From: Gulosibacter sediminis
GTDB lineage: Bacteria > Actinomycetota > Actinomycetes > Actinomycetales > Microbacteriaceae
Direction of reading: 5' to 3'
Assembly (NCBI RefSeq): GCF_023370115.1
Contig: NZ_CP097160.1
Location: 1,426,001 to 1,490,000 of the forward strand
Length of the DNA: 64,000 nucleotides
Both the position numbers and the translations under genes were made by a program. Shown one piece after another: positions 24,853 through 35,348 of the stretch (the stretch's first letter is position 1; the number at the start of each line of letters is the position of its first letter). Below the pieces are notes generated by a model. It was not told where the DNA came from. It saw nothing but the letters and a program-made list of their open reading frames with translations, and did no database searches.

Positions 24853-26316
24853 TTACTCCTTGCGCGAGTGGCGCCCCTCGTAGGCCGGCGCCACCGCGTC
24901 GAGGGCGTCGCCCACGCGGTGCACGCGCAGGTCGTTCGTCGACCCGGGAACTCCGGGAGGGGAACCGGCGATGACGATCACCTTGTCGCCGCGCTGCGCC
25001 TTGCCGGTCGAGATGAGGTACTCGTCGACCTGCAGGAACAGCTCATCGGTGTGCTTCTTGCGCTCGACGATGATGCCGTCGACGCCCCAGTAGAGGTTCA
25101 TGCGGCGACGAATCGCCTCGCTCGGAGTGAAGCCGAGCATCGGAATCTGCGGGCGCAGCCGCGACAGGCGGCGCACCGAGTCGCCCGACTCAGTGAACAC
25201 GCAGTAGTACTTCGCGCCGAGGAACTCGCCGACCTCGGTCGCCGCGAGCGTGATGACGCCGCCCTGGGTGAAGGGCTGCGTGCCGAGCGGCGGAATCATG
25301 CTCAGGCCGTGCTCTTCGGTCGATTCGATGATGCGCGCCATCGTCTCCACCGTGATGATCGGGTACTCACCGACACTCGTCTCGCCCGAGAGCATGAGCG
25401 CGTCGGCGCCATCGAGCACCGCGTTGGCGCAGTCCGAAGCCTCGGCGCGCGTCGGGCGCGGGCTTGAAATCATCGACTCGAGCATCTGCGTTGCGACAAT
25501 GACCGGTTTGGCGCGTCGACGGGCGAGCTCGATCGCGCGCTTCTGCACGATCGGTACCTGTTCGAGGGGCAGCTCGACGCCGAGGTCGCCGCGGGCCACC
25601 ATGATGCCGTCGAAGGCGTCGACGATGTCGGCGAGGCGGTCGACCGCCTGGGGCTTCTCGACCTTCGCGATGACGGGCAGGCGAACGCCCTCCTCGTCCA
25701 TGATCTCGTGCACCCGAGTGATGTCCTCGGGGCCACGAACGAACGAGAGCGCGATGATGTCGGCGCCGATGCGCAGACCCCAGCGGAGGTCGTCTTCGTC
25801 TTTCTCACTCAGCGCGGGCACGTTGACCGCGACGCCGGGCAGGTTGATTCCCTTGTTGTTCGAGACGGGGCCGCCAACCTCGACGACCGCGGTGACGGTC
25901 GTGTCGGTCACCTCGGTCGCGCGCAGTGCGACGCGGCCGTCATCGATGAGAATCGGGTCACCGGGGCGCACGTCGCCGGTCAGGCCCTTGAAGGTCGTGC
26001 TGACGATCTGCTGGTTGCCGACGATGTCGTCGACCGTGATCTTGAACGTGTCGCCCTTTTCGAGCTGGTAGGGGCCGGCCTCGAACTTGCCGAGGCGGAT
26101 CTTTGGGCCCTGCAGGTCGACGAGCACCGCCGCCGGCAGGCCAAGTTCTTCGGATGCGTCGCGCACGTAGCCGTAGTTGGTCGTGTGCACCTCGTGGTCG
26201 CCGTGGCTGAGGTTGAATCGCGTCACGTTGACGCCGGCCGTCAGCAGGCTTCGGATGCCCTCCGGTGAGGACACCGCCGGGCCTAGCGTCGCGACAATTT
26301 TCGCGCGTCGTGTCAT
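24853..26316 (-). CDS. pyk: Pyruvate kinase
   Basis: Glycolytic enzyme converting phosphoenolpyruvate and ADP to pyruvate and ATP; 487 aa. Visible landmarks: [20 protein letters not shown] at the start, the substrate-barrel segment [20 protein letters not shown], the active-site region [23 protein letters not shown] (abbreviated here), [11 protein letters not shown], and the C-terminal allosteric domain. ATG 26316 is preferred over an upstream in-frame start because of the family N-terminus and an AGAGG ribosome site. Follows lgt by 34 bases; gltBD, often found between them in related genomes, are absent. Confidence 0.97.
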   Translation of the reverse strand: MTRRAKIVATLGPAVSSPEGIRSLLTAGVNVTRFNLSHGDHEVHTTNYGYVRDASEELGLPAAVLVDLQGPKIRLGKFEAGPYQLEKGDTFKITVDDIVGNQQIVSTTFKGLTGDVRPGDPILIDDGRVALRATEVTDTTVTAVVEVGGPVSNNKGINLPGVAVNVPALSEKDEDDLRWGLRIGADIIALSFVRGPEDITRVHEIMDEEGVRLPVIAKVEKPQAVDRLADIVDAFDGIMVARGDLGVELPLEQVPIVQKRAIELARRRAKPVIVATQMLESMISSPRPTRAEASDCANAVLDGADALMLSGETSVGEYPIITVETMARIIESTEEHGLSMIPPLGTQPFTQGGVITLAATEVGEFLGAKYYCVFTESGDSVRRLSRLRPQIPMLGFTPSEAIRRRMNLYWGVDGIIVERKKHTDELFLQVDEYLISTGKAQRGDKVIVIAGSPPGVPGSTNDLRVHRVGDALDAVAPAYEGRHSRKE

Positions 26317-26350
26317 GTTGACCTCTTCGTAGTTCGCGAGAACGAGTCGA

Positions 26351-27316
26351 TTACTTCGACTCGTCGGAGCCATTCTTGTCGGTGGTGGTTACAGCTTCGT
26401 TGACGCCGGCCGTGACCGCCACGGGAGATTCCTCGGCGGCGGGCGTCTCGGCGTCGTCGTCTTCGCTCCAGACATGGTCGTCGACGTAGATCGACTTCTC
26501 GTCGGTGCGGTATCGGCGCGTCTGCACGATGAAGAGCACGACACCGATCAACGCGAGTACGAGCGCGCCGAACACGTTCGAGCGCAGACCGAGGATGACC
26601 TCGGAGTAGTCGACGCGGATCGACTCGATCATCATGCGGCCAACGCCGTACCAGATGAAGTAGATCGCGACCGTCTTGCCCCAGCGCATCCGGAACATCC
26701 GCTCAAGCACGAGGATCACGCCGATGCCGACGAGGTTCCAGAGCATCTCGTAGAGGAAGGTCGGGTGGAACAGCGTACCGGCGGGCAGTCCTTCGGGGAT
26801 CGCCGCGTTCGGCTGCGGAATCTCGAGGCCCCAGGGCAGGTCGGTCGGCCAGCCAAACAGCTCGTGGTTAAACCAGTTGCCGATGCGGCCGATGGCCTGC
26901 GCCGCGAGTAGCGCCGGCGCCACCGCATCCGCGAAGCTGAGGAAGCGGATGCCGCGCATGCGGCAGACGATGTACGCGCCGATCGCGCCGCCGATGAGGC
27001 CACCGATGATGGCGTTGCCGCCCTCCCAGATGGCGAACACGCGCCACCAGTCGGCGCCCTCGTAGAAGTAGTCGGCCGGGTGCGTGGCGACGTGGTAGAG
27101 CCGGGCACCGAGCAGGCCGAGGATCACCGCGGGCACCGCGATGTCGATGATGATCCACGGCTCGCCGCCGCGCGCGGTCATGCGCCGGTTCGTCCACCAC
27201 ACGGCAAAGACGATGCCGAGCACGATGACGAGGGCGTAGACGTGCAGCGTGAACGGGCCGATGGAGAAGCTCGCCCACTGCGCGGGCGGCGATGGAATCG
27301 AGGTCAGGGCGGGCAC
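26351..27316 (-). CDS. lgt: Prolipoprotein diacylglyceryl transferase
   Basis: Integral membrane enzyme that attaches diacylglycerol to the lipobox cysteine of prolipoproteins. 321 aa with about seven membrane spans. The phosphatidylglycerol-binding signature is visible as QAIGRIGNWFNHELFGWPTDLPWG, split around residues 140-163; the H-x-x-x-x-Y block FHPTFLYEMLWNL is also present. An acidic disordered tail of about 55 residues extends beyond the usual end. The GTG start overlaps the trpA stop by one base (TAGTG), so lgt belongs to the trp transcript. Confidence 0.95.
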   Translation of the reverse strand: MPALTSIPSPPAQWASFSIGPFTLHVYALVIVLGIVFAVWWTNRRMTARGGEPWIIIDIAVPAVILGLLGARLYHVATHPADYFYEGADWWRVFAIWEGGNAIIGGLIGGAIGAYIVCRMRGIRFLSFADAVAPALLAAQAIGRIGNWFNHELFGWPTDLPWGLEIPQPNAAIPEGLPAGTLFHPTFLYEMLWNLVGIGVILVLERMFRMRWGKTVAIYFIWYGVGRMMIESIRVDYSEVILGLRSNVFGALVLALIGVVLFIVQTRRYRTDEKSIYVDDHVWSEDDDAETPAAEESPVAVTAGVNEAVTTTDKNGSDESK

Positions 27317-28101
27317 TAGCGCTCCGTTCCCTGGGCGAGTGAGCGTGCGGTTTCGGTGAGCGAGTCGAGGCCCTCGCCGAGCGAGCGCACGAGCGCCGAG
27401 CCGACGATTGCACCCTCGGCGTAGCTGAGCACGTCGCGGACCTGCTCGCCGGTCGAGATGCCGATGCCGACGCAGGCGCGCTCGCAGCCCGCCTGGTGGA
27501 GCCGGTCGGCGAGCACACGCGCCGCGTTGTCAACGTCGGCGCGGGCACCGGTGATGCCCATCGTCGAGACGGTGTAGACGAAGCCGCGCGACGAGGCGAT
27601 GATCTTCTCGAGGCGCTCATCGCTCGACGTCGGCGCCGCGAGGAACACCCGGTCGAGGTCGTGCGCGCTCGCCGCCGCGAGCCACTCGTCGGCCTCGTCG
27701 GGAATCAGGTCGGGGGTGATCGCGCCCGCGCCGCCCGCCGAAGCGAGGTCGGCCGCGAACGCGTCGATGCCGTGCTGCAGCATGAGGTTGATGTAGCTCA
27801 TCACGAGGATGGGCGTGTCGACCTCGGCGCGCACGCGCTCGATTGCGCGGAACAGGTCGCTCACGCGGAAGCCCGAGGCGAGGGCCTGCTGGCAGGCAGC
27901 CTGAATCACGGGGCCGTCCATCACCGGGTCGGAGTAGGGAACGCCGAACTCGATGACGTCGGCGCCCGCGCGCGACAGCGCGATGGCGGCGTCGACGGAA
28001 GCGTCGAGGTTCGAGAAGCCGGCGGGAAGGTAACCGATGAAGGCACCGCGGCGCTCGGCGCGGGCGGTGTCAATGGCCCGCTCGACCTGCGACGTGCTCA
28101 C
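27316..28101 (-). CDS. trpA: Tryptophan synthase alpha chain
   Basis: 261 aa. Cleaves indole-glycerol phosphate to indole and glyceraldehyde-3-phosphate; indole is channelled to TrpB. The catalytic glutamate is in FIGYLPAGF and its neighbourhood, the catalytic aspartate in [16 protein letters not shown], and the phosphate loop includes [10 protein letters not shown]. The GTG at 28101 overlaps the trpB stop by four bases (GTGA). The open frame extends much further upstream but only as trpB shadow. Confidence 0.96.
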   Translation of the reverse strand: MSTSQVERAIDTARAERRGAFIGYLPAGFSNLDASVDAAIALSRAGADVIEFGVPYSDPVMDGPVIQAACQQALASGFRVSDLFRAIERVRAEVDTPILVMSYINLMLQHGIDAFAADLASAGGAGAITPDLIPDEADEWLAAASAHDLDRVFLAAPTSSDERLEKIIASSRGFVYTVSTMGITGARADVDNAARVLADRLHQAGCERACVGIGISTGEQVRDVLSYAEGAIVGSALVRSLGEGLDSLTETARSLAQGTER

Positions 28102-29321
28102 TTGTCGCCTCCGATCACGCGGCTCGCGTCGCTGAGCTCGAAGTAGTTCATTGCCGTCTCCATGTCTTTGTCGCCGCGGCCAGAGAGCGACACGATGATC
28201 GTCGCCGACGGGCCAAGCTGCTGCCCGATCTTGATCGCGCCGGCGAGCGCGTGCGCCGACTCGATCGCCGGAATGATGCCCTCGGTGCGCGAGAGCAGGC
28301 GCATCGCTTCCATCGCCTCGGTGTCGGTTGCGCCCGAGTACGTCACGCGACCCGTCTTGGCGAGCCACGAGTGCGCGGGGCCCACGCCCGGGTAGTCGAG
28401 GCCGGCCGAGATCGAGTGTGACTCGATTGTCTGGCCGTCATCGTCCTGCATGAGCAGCGTCTTGGCGCCGTGAAGCACGCCCGTGCGGCCGGTGCCGATC
28501 GTGGCAGCGGTGCGCGGTGTGTCTTCGCCCTCGCCGGCCGCCTCGATGCCGTGCAGCGCGACCGATTCGTCGTCGAGGAAGGCCTCGAACATGCCGATCG
28601 CGTTCGAGCCGCCGCCCACGCAGGCGACCACGGCATCCGGCAGCGCGCCAGTCTGGTCGAGGCACTGCTGGCGCGCCTCAATGCTGATCACCTGCTGTGT
28701 GTCACGCACGAGCGCGGGGAACGGGTGGGGCCCGGCCGCCGTGCCGAAGATGTAGTTCGTGGTCTCGACGTTCGCAACCCAGTCGCGGAAGGCCTCGTTG
28801 ATCGCGTCCTTGAGCGTCTGCGAGCCCGAGGCCACCGCGATCACCTCGGCGCCGAGCAGGCGCATGCGCGCGACGTTGAGGGCCTGCCGCTCGGTGTCGA
28901 CCTTGCCCATGTAAATGGTGCAGTCGAGGCCGAACAGCGCCGCCGCCGTCGCGGTGGCCACGCCGTGCTGACCCGCGCCGGTCTCGGCGATGATGCGCGT
29001 CTTGCCGAGGCGCTTCGTCAGCAGGGCCTGGCCGAGCACATTGTTGATCTTGTGCGAGCCGGTGTGGTTGAGATCCTCGCGCTTGAGCAGGATGCGCGCC
29101 CCGCCCGCCGACTTCGCGAACGTCGGCGCCTCGGTCAGGAGCGACGGCCGCCCGGCGTAGTCGCGGAGAAGTCGTTGAAACTCGCCCCAGAACTCTGGAT
29201 CATTCTTGCCGGCCGTCCACTCACGGTCGAGCTCATCGAGCGCGGCGATGAGGCTTTCGGGGACGAAGCGTCCGCCGAACTCGCCGAAGTATGGTCCCTG
29301 CGCGTTCCGGTACTGAGTCAC
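28098..29321 (-). CDS. trpB: Tryptophan synthase beta chain
   Basis: 407 aa PLP enzyme joining indole and serine to tryptophan. The PLP lysine lies in [13 protein letters not shown], the glycine-rich phosphate site is [12 protein letters not shown], and [12 protein letters not shown] is the carboxylate-binding block. I place the start at GTG 29321 ([19 protein letters not shown]), one base after the trpC stop. The ATG at 29366 would add 15 atypical residues and overlap trpC by 44 bases. Confidence 0.96.
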   Translation of the reverse strand: MTQYRNAQGPYFGEFGGRFVPESLIAALDELDREWTAGKNDPEFWGEFQRLLRDYAGRPSLLTEAPTFAKSAGGARILLKREDLNHTGSHKINNVLGQALLTKRLGKTRIIAETGAGQHGVATATAAALFGLDCTIYMGKVDTERQALNVARMRLLGAEVIAVASGSQTLKDAINEAFRDWVANVETTNYIFGTAAGPHPFPALVRDTQQVISIEARQQCLDQTGALPDAVVACVGGGSNAIGMFEAFLDDESVALHGIEAAGEGEDTPRTAATIGTGRTGVLHGAKTLLMQDDDGQTIESHSISAGLDYPGVGPAHSWLAKTGRVTYSGATDTEAMEAMRLLSRTEGIIPAIESAHALAGAIKIGQQLGPSATIIVSLSGRGDKDMETAMNYFELSDASRVIGGDK

Positions 29322-29322
29322 G

Positions 29323-30099
29323 TTATGCCTGTAGGTATTCCTTGATAGTGGTTTCTGGATCGTCACCCGTCACGAGCGCTTCGCCGATGAGCACGGCGTC
29401 GGCCCCCGCGTCGCGATAGGCGCGCACGTGCTCGGGCCGGAGGACGGCCGATTCGGCGACCTTGATGACGCCCTCGGGGTAGCTCGGGGCGAGTTCGCCG
29501 AAGAGCTCGGGATGCATTTCGAACGTCTTGAGGTCGCGCGCGTTCACCCCGAGTACCCTGGCGTCGGCTTCGAGCCCGCGATCGAACTCGTCGCGGGTGT
29601 GAGCCTCGATGAGCGCCGTCATGCCGAGGTCTTCGGCAAAGGTCTTGAGGCGCACGAGCGTGGGCTGGTCGAGGCTCGCCACGATAAGCAGGATGAGGTC
29701 GGCGCCGGCCGCGCGGGCCTCGAGCAGCTGGTACTCCTCGCCGATGAACTCCTTGCGGAGCACCGGAATGTCGACGGCCGCGCGCACGGCGCGGAGGTCC
29801 TCGAGCGAGCCGAGGAACTTGCGCTCCTCGGTGAGCACGCTGATGGCCGCGGCTCCCCCGCGCTCGTAGCGACGAGCGAGGTCGGCGGGGTCGGGGATGC
29901 CCGCCAGGGCGCCGCGCGAGGGGCTCGCGCGCTTCACCTCGGCGATGATGTTGACGGTCTCGCGCGGGGACAGCGCAGCGACCGCGTCGAGCGCGGGTGG
30001 CTGAGCGAGCGCAAGACGCTCGACCTCAGCAGTTGGCACTTCGGCGCGACGGCGCGCGGCGTCCTCGAGCGACCCCGCAAGAAGGTCGTCGAGCATCAT
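29323..30099 (-). CDS. trpC: Indole-3-glycerol phosphate synthase
   Basis: 258 aa TIM-barrel enzyme closing the indole ring from Cd[16 protein letters not shown] holds the catalytic lysine, [21 protein letters not shown] the second lysine, and [12 protein letters not shown] plus [17 protein letters not shown] the substrate and phosphate sites. Not fused to TrpF. It is followed by trpB and trpA and preceded by a small membrane protein; trpE, trpD and trpF are not in the window. Confidence 0.96.
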   Translation of the reverse strand: MMLDDLLAGSLEDAARRRAEVPTAEVERLALAQPPALDAVAALSPRETVNIIAEVKRASPSRGALAGIPDPADLARRYERGGAAAISVLTEERKFLGSLEDLRAVRAAVDIPVLRKEFIGEEYQLLEARAAGADLILLIVASLDQPTLVRLKTFAEDLGMTALIEAHTRDEFDRGLEADARVLGVNARDLKTFEMHPELFGELAPSYPEGVIKVAESAVLRPEHVRAYRDAGADAVLIGEALVTGDDPETTIKEYLQA

Positions 30100-30102
30100 G
30101 GC

Positions 30103-30333
30103 TTAGTGGTGTTCCTTGGGCCCGAGGCCTGCGGCCTGCATGATCACCCAGGCGAGCGCACCGATCGGGATCAGCGCAACGCCGATCCAGAGAATGATGT
30201 CGATGTCGAGGAAGAGACCGACGGTTCCAATGAGGAACCCGAGGCAGATCAGGGTGAAGCCCGTCCAGCCCGCAACCGAGTTGCCTTCGTCTTCGACGTG
30301 GTACTTCGAGAAAACGACGTCCTCGTTCGACAT
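30103..30333 (-). CDS. Small two-span membrane protein (HGxxPAAW-family-like)
   Basis: 76 aa, two hydrophobic helices (about residues 24-43 and 46-66). Position between the Trp-associated membrane protein and trpC, and the block EGNSVAGWTGFTLICLGF, match the small actinobacterial HGxxPAAW family. Here the signature histidine and proline are replaced (D-E-G-N-S-V-A-G-W). Function unknown. Ribosome site AAGGAG just upstream; three bases separate it from trpC. Confidence 0.72.
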   Translation of the reverse strand: MSNEDVVFSKYHVEDEGNSVAGWTGFTLICLGFLIGTVGLFLDIDIILWIGVALIPIGALAWVIMQAAGLGPKEHH

Positions 30334-30367
30334 CCCTTGACTCCTTGTGTCGCTGCCAGATACCTGA

Positions 30368-30997
30368 TCAGTCTACCTGGCGAGTGGAGGTTTCCTCGTC
30401 GGTTGGGTCGTCACCCGCCGAGAGCGCGTCCCACTGGCTCACGCGCGTGTCACCGACCGCCTCGTCGGCCTCCTGCTCGCTGCTCGCATCCCGGTCGAAT
30501 CGACGCCCGCCGCTCGGCCACGTGCCCGAGGTCATCGCCGCGAAGGCCCCGGCCAGGGCCACCCCGACGCCGCCGATCGCGGCGATGAGCGGCCACGCCG
30601 TTCCGCTCACGTCACCGGTCGCAATGACCTGGCGAATCGCGTTCTCGCCGCCGATCGCGGTCGCCTCACCGACCGGCGCAAGCAGGCCCGCGGCGGGGTC
30701 GCCGTATGCGAGGCTCGCCGTGACCGCAATGCCGGCGCCGAGCAGGACGAGCAGGATCGAGAGAATGAGGCGCCAGCTGCGCTGCGCCATCGCCATCGCG
30801 GCAGTGCAGGCGAGTGCTGCGAGTGATAGTGCCATAACCGGCAGGGAGGCATCGCTGCCGCTGGCGGTGATGTCAGACGCGGTGCCCTCGACATCGAGCA
30901 CGAGGTGCGCCCACGGCTGCGTCCACGCGATCATCGCGAGCGCCGCGAACACGACTGGGCCGAGGAGGCTCAGCCGTTTGCTCAGGCGGGGGCTCAC
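30368..30997 (-). CDS. Trp biosynthesis-associated membrane protein
   Basis: 209 aa, four predicted membrane spans (about residues 8-25, 50-70, 78-98, 130-155). The block [14 protein letters not shown] after the first span is the mark of the family found inside actinobacterial trp operons (TIGR02234-type). Its role is unknown. The GTG at 30997 overlaps the hisI stop by four bases (GTGA), so it is read directly from the his genes; normally trpE would lie between them. Confidence 0.83.
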   Translation of the reverse strand: MSPRLSKRLSLLGPVVFAALAMIAWTQPWAHLVLDVEGTASDITASGSDASLPVMALSLAALACTAAMAMAQRSWRLILSILLVLLGAGIAVTASLAYGDPAAGLLAPVGEATAIGGENAIRQVIATGDVSGTAWPLIAAIGGVGVALAGAFAAMTSGTWPSGGRRFDRDASSEQEADEAVGDTRVSQWDALSAGDDPTDEETSTRQVD

Positions 30998-31365
30998 GAG
31001 AACTGCACCGCGTTCGGGTCGGAATCCCAGCAGGTGCGTGTGCCGAGGTGGCAGGCGGCCCCCTCCTGGTGCACGCGCAGCAGCACGGTGTCGGCATCGC
31101 AGTCGACCGCGAACGACTTCACGGCCTGCGTGTGACCAGAGGTGTCGCCCTTGCGCCAGAGCTCGTTGCGCGAGCGCGACCAGTAGACAGCCCGTCGCTC
31201 GGTGAGGGTGCGGCGAATCGACTCCGCATTCATCCACGCCATCATGAGCACCTCGCCGGTGTCCCACTGCTGGGCGATGGCGGGCACGAGGCCGTTCTCA
31301 GCAAACTGCACCTGGGCAATAACCTGCTCGATCTGCTCGGGCGTGAGGTCGGTCCGCTCAGGCAT
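30994..31365 (-). CDS. hisI: Phosphoribosyl-AMP cyclohydrolase
   Basis: 123 aa. Third step of histidine synthesis, opening the purine ring of PR-AMP. Conserved zinc-site motifs: [44 protein letters not shown] and the cysteines of [13 protein letters not shown]. Single-domain form; the HisE activity is a separate gene in this cluster. Start ATG 31365 overlaps hisF by eight bases. Confidence 0.96.
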   Translation of the reverse strand: MPERTDLTPEQIEQVIAQVQFAENGLVPAIAQQWDTGEVLMMAWMNAESIRRTLTERRAVYWSRSRNELWRKGDTSGHTQAVKSFAVDCDADTVLLRVHQEGAACHLGTRTCWDSDPNAVQFS

Positions 31366-32143
31366 CGCGCACCACCGCACCCGAGTCGCGCAGGGCCCGC
31401 TTGACCTCGGGGATCGTGATCTCGCCATAGTGGAACACGCTCGCCGCGAGCACCGCGTCGGCGCCCGCGGCGACCGCCGGCGCGAAGTCGTCGACCTTGC
31501 CCGCACCACCCGAGGCGATGACCGGCACGGTCGCAAGTTCGCGCATCCGCTCGATCAGCTCGAGGTCGAAGCCCTCCTTGGTACCGTCGGCGTCCATCGA
31601 ATTGACGAGGAGCTCGCCAGCCCCGCGCTCGCAGGCCTCGCGCGCCCAGGCAAACGCGTCGATTCCGGTGTCGGTGCGGCCCCCGTGCGTCGTGACGACG
31701 AAGCCCGAGGCGGTCGAGTCGCTGCGGCGAATGTCGAGCGAGAGCACGAGCACCTGCGCCCCAAACTTCGCGGCGATCTCGTCGATCAGGCCCGGTCGCG
31801 CGATCGCGGCCGAGTTCACGCCGACCTTGTCGGCCCCCGAGGCGAGCAGCTGCGTGACATTCTCTACGCTGCGCACGCCGCCCCCGACGGTGAGGGGAAT
31901 AAAGATGTTCTCGGCCGTGCGGGTGACGAGGTCGAACGTGGTCGCCCGGTTCTCGTTCGTCGCGGTGACGTCGAGGAAGGTGATTTCGTCGGCGCCCTGC
32001 TGCGCGTAGGCAATGGCGAGTTCAACGGGGTCGCCCGCGTCGCGGAGGCCCCGGAAGTTCACGCCCTTGACCACGCGGCCGTCGGCCACGTCAAGGCACG
32101 GGATCACCCGCACCGCGAGCGAGTCGGTGATGGAACTCGTCAT
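31358..32143 (-). CDS. hisF: Imidazole glycerol phosphate synthase cyclase subunit
   Basis: 261 aa TIM barrel that cyclises PRFAR with ammonia delivered by HisH. The two catalytic aspartates are in [16 protein letters not shown] and [15 protein letters not shown]. Phosphate loops [10 protein letters not shown] and [10 protein letters not shown] are present. hisH and hisA are not in the window, so the heterodimer partner is encoded elsewhere. Confidence 0.97.
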   Translation of the reverse strand: MTSSITDSLAVRVIPCLDVADGRVVKGVNFRGLRDAGDPVELAIAYAQQGADEITFLDVTATNENRATTFDLVTRTAENIFIPLTVGGGVRSVENVTQLLASGADKVGVNSAAIARPGLIDEIAAKFGAQVLVLSLDIRRSDSTASGFVVTTHGGRTDTGIDAFAWAREACERGAGELLVNSMDADGTKEGFDLELIERMRELATVPVIASGGAGKVDDFAPAVAAGADAVLAASVFHYGEITIPEVKRALRDSGAVVRDA

Positions 32144-32145
32144 GG

Positions 32146-32985
32146 CTACATCCGTGCGGCCTGGAGCGCGGTCACGAGGATCGCGCGGGCGCCAACGTCG
32201 GAGAGCTCGTCCATCACCTGGTTGAGCTCGCGGTTCGGCACGAGCGAGCGCACCGCGAACCAGGTCTCGTCGTGCAGCGGCGAGACCGTCGGCGACTGGA
32301 ATCCCGGCGTGATCGACATGGCCGCCTGCAGTTTCTCGGCGGGGATGTCGTAGTCCATGATCGAGTACCGGCGCGCGACGAGGACGCCCTCGAGCCGCTT
32401 GATGAGCGTGCGCGTGTGCTCGACCTTGGCGGGCGTCGAGATGAGCACCGCCGTCGATTCGAGAATGACGGGGCCGAAGATCTCGAGCCCGGCCTGGCGC
32501 AGCGTCGTACCCGTGGAGACGACGTCGGCGACCGCATCGGCGACGCCGAGCTGGATCGAGGATTCGACGGCGCCGTCGAGCTTCACGAGCTCGGCGTCGA
32601 CGCCGTGCTTGGCGAAGTAGGCGCCGAGCAGACCGACGAAGCTCGTCGCGACGCGCTTGCCGTTGAGGTCGGCGAGCTCCGAGAACTCGCCGGGCTTCGC
32701 GGCGAAGCGGAAGGTCGAACCGCCGAAGTCGAGCGCGCGAATCTCGCTCGCCTTCGACTCGGAGTCGAGCAGCAGGTCGCGGCCGGTGATGCCGGCGTCA
32801 AGCACGCCCTCGCCGACGTAGGTCGCGATGTCGCGCGGCCGGATGTAGAAGAATTCGACCTCGTTGACGGGGTCAAAGGCGACGAGTTCGCGGTCGCCAC
32901 GGCGGCCGCGGTAGCCCGCCTCGATGAGCATCTCGTTGGCGGTTGCCGCGAGCATGCCCTTGTTGGGCACAGCAATGCGAAGCAT
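32146..32985 (-). CDS. hisG: ATP phosphoribosyltransferase (long form)
   Basis: 279 aa. Committed step of histidine synthesis. It starts [26 protein letters not shown] and the PRPP loop [16 protein letters not shown] are visible. The extra C-terminal ACT-like domain (about residues 205-279, [20 protein letters not shown]) marks the long, hexameric form inhibited by histidine, independent of HisZ. Two bases upstream of hisF. Confidence 0.96.
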   Translation of the reverse strand: MLRIAVPNKGMLAATANEMLIEAGYRGRRGDRELVAFDPVNEVEFFYIRPRDIATYVGEGVLDAGITGRDLLLDSESKASEIRALDFGGSTFRFAAKPGEFSELADLNGKRVATSFVGLLGAYFAKHGVDAELVKLDGAVESSIQLGVADAVADVVSTGTTLRQAGLEIFGPVILESTAVLISTPAKVEHTRTLIKRLEGVLVARRYSIMDYDIPAEKLQAAMSITPGFQSPTVSPLHDETWFAVRSLVPNRELNQVMDELSDVGARAILVTALQAARM

Positions 32986-32998
32986 GTGTGGGGGTCTC

Positions 32999-33262
32999 CT
33001 AGAGGTGCTGGTAAATGTCTTCGAGCGAGTAGCCCTTGGCGATCATCATCACCTGCAGGTGATAGATGAGCTGGGACATCTCCGCCTGGCACTCGGCGTC
33101 GGATTCGTATTCGGCCGCCATCCAGGTTTCGGCGGCCTCTTCGACGAGCTTCTTGCCGATGAAATGGACCCCGCGATCCAGCTCCGCAACCGTGCCCGAA
33201 CCCTCGGGACGCGTGGCGGCTTTTTCGCTCAATTCGGCAAACAGGTCTTCAAAGCTCTTCAC
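32999..33262 (-). CDS. hisE: Phosphoribosyl-ATP diphosphatase
   Basis: 87 aa all-alpha MazG-like pyrophosphohydrolase acting on PR-ATP directly after HisG. The metal-binding helix [21 protein letters not shown] and the following [11 protein letters not shown] are conserved. Thirteen bases before hisG, nine after rpe. Confidence 0.95.
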   Translation of the reverse strand: MKSFEDLFAELSEKAATRPEGSGTVAELDRGVHFIGKKLVEEAAETWMAAEYESDAECQAEMSQLIYHLQVMMIAKGYSLEDIYQHL

Positions 33263-33271
33263 GGCTCCACC

Positions 33272-33955
33272 CTAGTGCGTCGTGGTGTCGGCGGCGTGCA
33301 CGTGCCCGCTCGCGAGCTCGCGCAGGCGGGCAATTTCGTCGGCCGGTTCGCCGCGGAAAACCGCCGAGCCTGCCACGAAAGTGTCGGCGCCCGCCTCGGC
33401 GGCGAGCTCGATCGTGTCGGCCGAGATGCCGCCGTCGACCTGCAGCCAGATTTCGGAGTCATGGGCTCGGGCCCACTCGCGAGCCTGGCGCAGCTTCGGC
33501 ATGGTCTCGGGCATGAACGACTGCCCGCCGAAGCCCGGCTCGACCGTCATAATCAGCAGCTGATCGAAGTGCTCGAGCAGCTCCTCGATCTGTGACAGCG
33601 GCGTGCCCGGTCGCAGCGCGACTCCGGCCCGCGCGCCCCGCGCACGGATGGCCCGGGCGAGGGTGACGGGCGCGGTCGCGGCCTCGAGATGGAACGTCAC
33701 CGAGAACACGCCGAGCTCGGCGAACTGCGGCGCCCAGCGGTCAGGGTCTTCAATCATGAGGTGCAGGTCGAGCGGGATCGGCGAGATCTGCTGGAGACGC
33801 TCCACCATCGGCTGGCCGAACGTGAGGTTCGGCACGAAATGGTTGTCCATGATGTCGACGTGCGCCGCGTCGGCGGTGCGGATGCGGTCGAGTTCGCCGG
33901 CGAAGTTCGCGAAGTCGGCGGCAAGGATCGACGGGTTAATGCGGACGTCAGTCAC
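33272..33955 (-). CDS. rpe: Ribulose-phosphate 3-epimerase
   Basis: 227 aa TIM barrel interconverting ribulose-5- and xylulose-5-phosphate in the pentose phosphate pathway. Metal histidines and catalytic aspartates appear in [25 protein letters not shown] and [10 protein letters not shown]. Second-half blocks are [11 protein letters not shown] and [12 protein letters not shown]. The GTG at 33955 overlaps the rsmB stop by eight bases. It links ribose-phosphate supply with the his genes downstream. Confidence 0.95.
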   Translation of the reverse strand: MTDVRINPSILAADFANFAGELDRIRTADAAHVDIMDNHFVPNLTFGQPMVERLQQISPIPLDLHLMIEDPDRWAPQFAELGVFSVTFHLEAATAPVTLARAIRARGARAGVALRPGTPLSQIEELLEHFDQLLIMTVEPGFGGQSFMPETMPKLRQAREWARAHDSEIWLQVDGGISADTIELAAEAGADTFVAGSAVFRGEPADEIARLRELASGHVHAADTTTH

Positions 33956-35348
33956 GAGGGGACTCCTCTTCGTTCGGGGTGCGCAGCAGCGCGAGGAACA
34001 TCGCGTCGGTGCCGTGGCGTTGTGGCCAGAGCTGCACCGCTGTGCCGTCGCCCACACGGATCTCGGCGAGGTCGAGCTCGGGCGCGAGCTCGCTGCAGAT
34101 CGCGCGCGTGTCGAGCGCGGTGGCGGCGCCGGAGGCGATTGCGGCCGACACGATCTCGGTCGTCTCGGCCGGATGCGGCGAGCAGGTCACGTACGCGAGC
34201 AGCCCGTCGGGCACGGTCGCGCGCAGCGCCGCGGCGAGCAGTTCGCCCTGCAACTTGGCGAGGTCGCGAACATCCTGCTCGGCCTTGCGCCAGCGCGCCT
34301 CGGGCCGGCGGCGCAGGGCGCCGAGGCCGGTGCACGGCGCGTCGACGAGGATGCGCTCGTAGCGACCCGCTCGCTCGGCGAACTCGCGGCCGTCGAGTTC
34401 GGTGACCTCGAACTGCCCGAGCGGCTCGAGCGCCTGACGCACGAGCCCGGCGCGGGCCGGCGTCACCTCATTCGCCGAGAATTCGGCCCCGGCGACGAGC
34501 GCCTCGGCCGCGATGAGCGCCGATTTTCCGCCCGGCCCGGCGCAGAGATCGAGCAGCCGCTCCCCCGCGGCGAGCGGCTCGGCCCGGGTCAGCGCGAGCG
34601 CGACGAGCTGCGAACCGGCGTCCTGCACCCGCGCCCGGTGCTCCCGCACGGCATCGAGCCTCGAGGGGTCGCCCGCTGCGAGTTCGAGCGCCGTGGGTGC
34701 CGCCGGTAGCTCGCGAAGCCGCTCGGACGCAGCCACGAGCGTCGCCCTGTCGGAGCGCCCAGGCAAGGCCGCGAGCTGCACGTGCGGCGCCGCGTTGTCG
34801 GCCTCGAGCAGCGCGGTGAGTTCGCTCGCCCGGCCCTCTCGCTCGAGCGCCGCGGCGAAGGCGTCAACAATCCACCGCGGATGTGCGTGCGTGATCGCGA
34901 GCCGCTCGCGCGCATCCTGCACCTTCGCGTCAATCTCGGCGAGCCACTCCGCCCGGTTGCGCCGGGCGATGCCGCGCAGGTTCGCGTTCACGAAGCCCGC
35001 CGGGCCGCGGCCCGCGCGCCGACGCACGATGCTCACGGTCTCGTTGACCGCCGCGTGGGTCGCCACGCGCGTGTCGAGCAGCTGGTGGGCACCGAGTCGG
35101 AGGGAGGCGAGGGCGATGGCGTCGATCTTGCGCAGCGGGCGGCCCGACACCTCGCCGATGATCCAGTCGTAGAAGCCGAGCGCGCGCAGCGTGCCGTGCG
35201 TCAGCTGGGTCGCGAAGGCGGCGTCGGTGCCGTGGAGGTCGGCCGACTCGAGCCGCTTCGGCAGCAGCAGGTTCGCGTAGGCGTCGTCCTCCATCACCGC
35301 GATGAGCACGTCGAGCGCGACCTCGCGCGGGGTTCGCGAACGGCTCAT
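33948..35348 (-). CDS. rsmB: 16S rRNA (cytosine-967-C5)-methyltransferase
   Basis: 466 aa. N-terminal NusB-like RNA-binding domain (about residues 1-140: [23 protein letters not shown]) and C-terminal Rossmann methyltransferase with SAM motif [15 protein letters not shown]. The first catalytic cysteine is in [13 protein letters not shown] and the second in VTCSPHPAE. Start ATG 35348 overlaps the fmt stop by four bases (ATGA). Confidence 0.94.
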   Translation of the reverse strand: MSRSRTPREVALDVLIAVMEDDAYANLLLPKRLESADLHGTDAAFATQLTHGTLRALGFYDWIIGEVSGRPLRKIDAIALASLRLGAHQLLDTRVATHAAVNETVSIVRRRAGRGPAGFVNANLRGIARRNRAEWLAEIDAKVQDARERLAITHAHPRWIVDAFAAALEREGRASELTALLEADNAAPHVQLAALPGRSDRATLVAASERLRELPAAPTALELAAGDPSRLDAVREHRARVQDAGSQLVALALTRAEPLAAGERLLDLCAGPGGKSALIAAEALVAGAEFSANEVTPARAGLVRQALEPLGQFEVTELDGREFAERAGRYERILVDAPCTGLGALRRRPEARWRKAEQDVRDLAKLQGELLAAALRATVPDGLLAYVTCSPHPAETTEIVSAAIASGAATALDTRAICSELAPELDLAEIRVGDGTAVQLWPQRHGTDAMFLALLRTPNEEESPRD

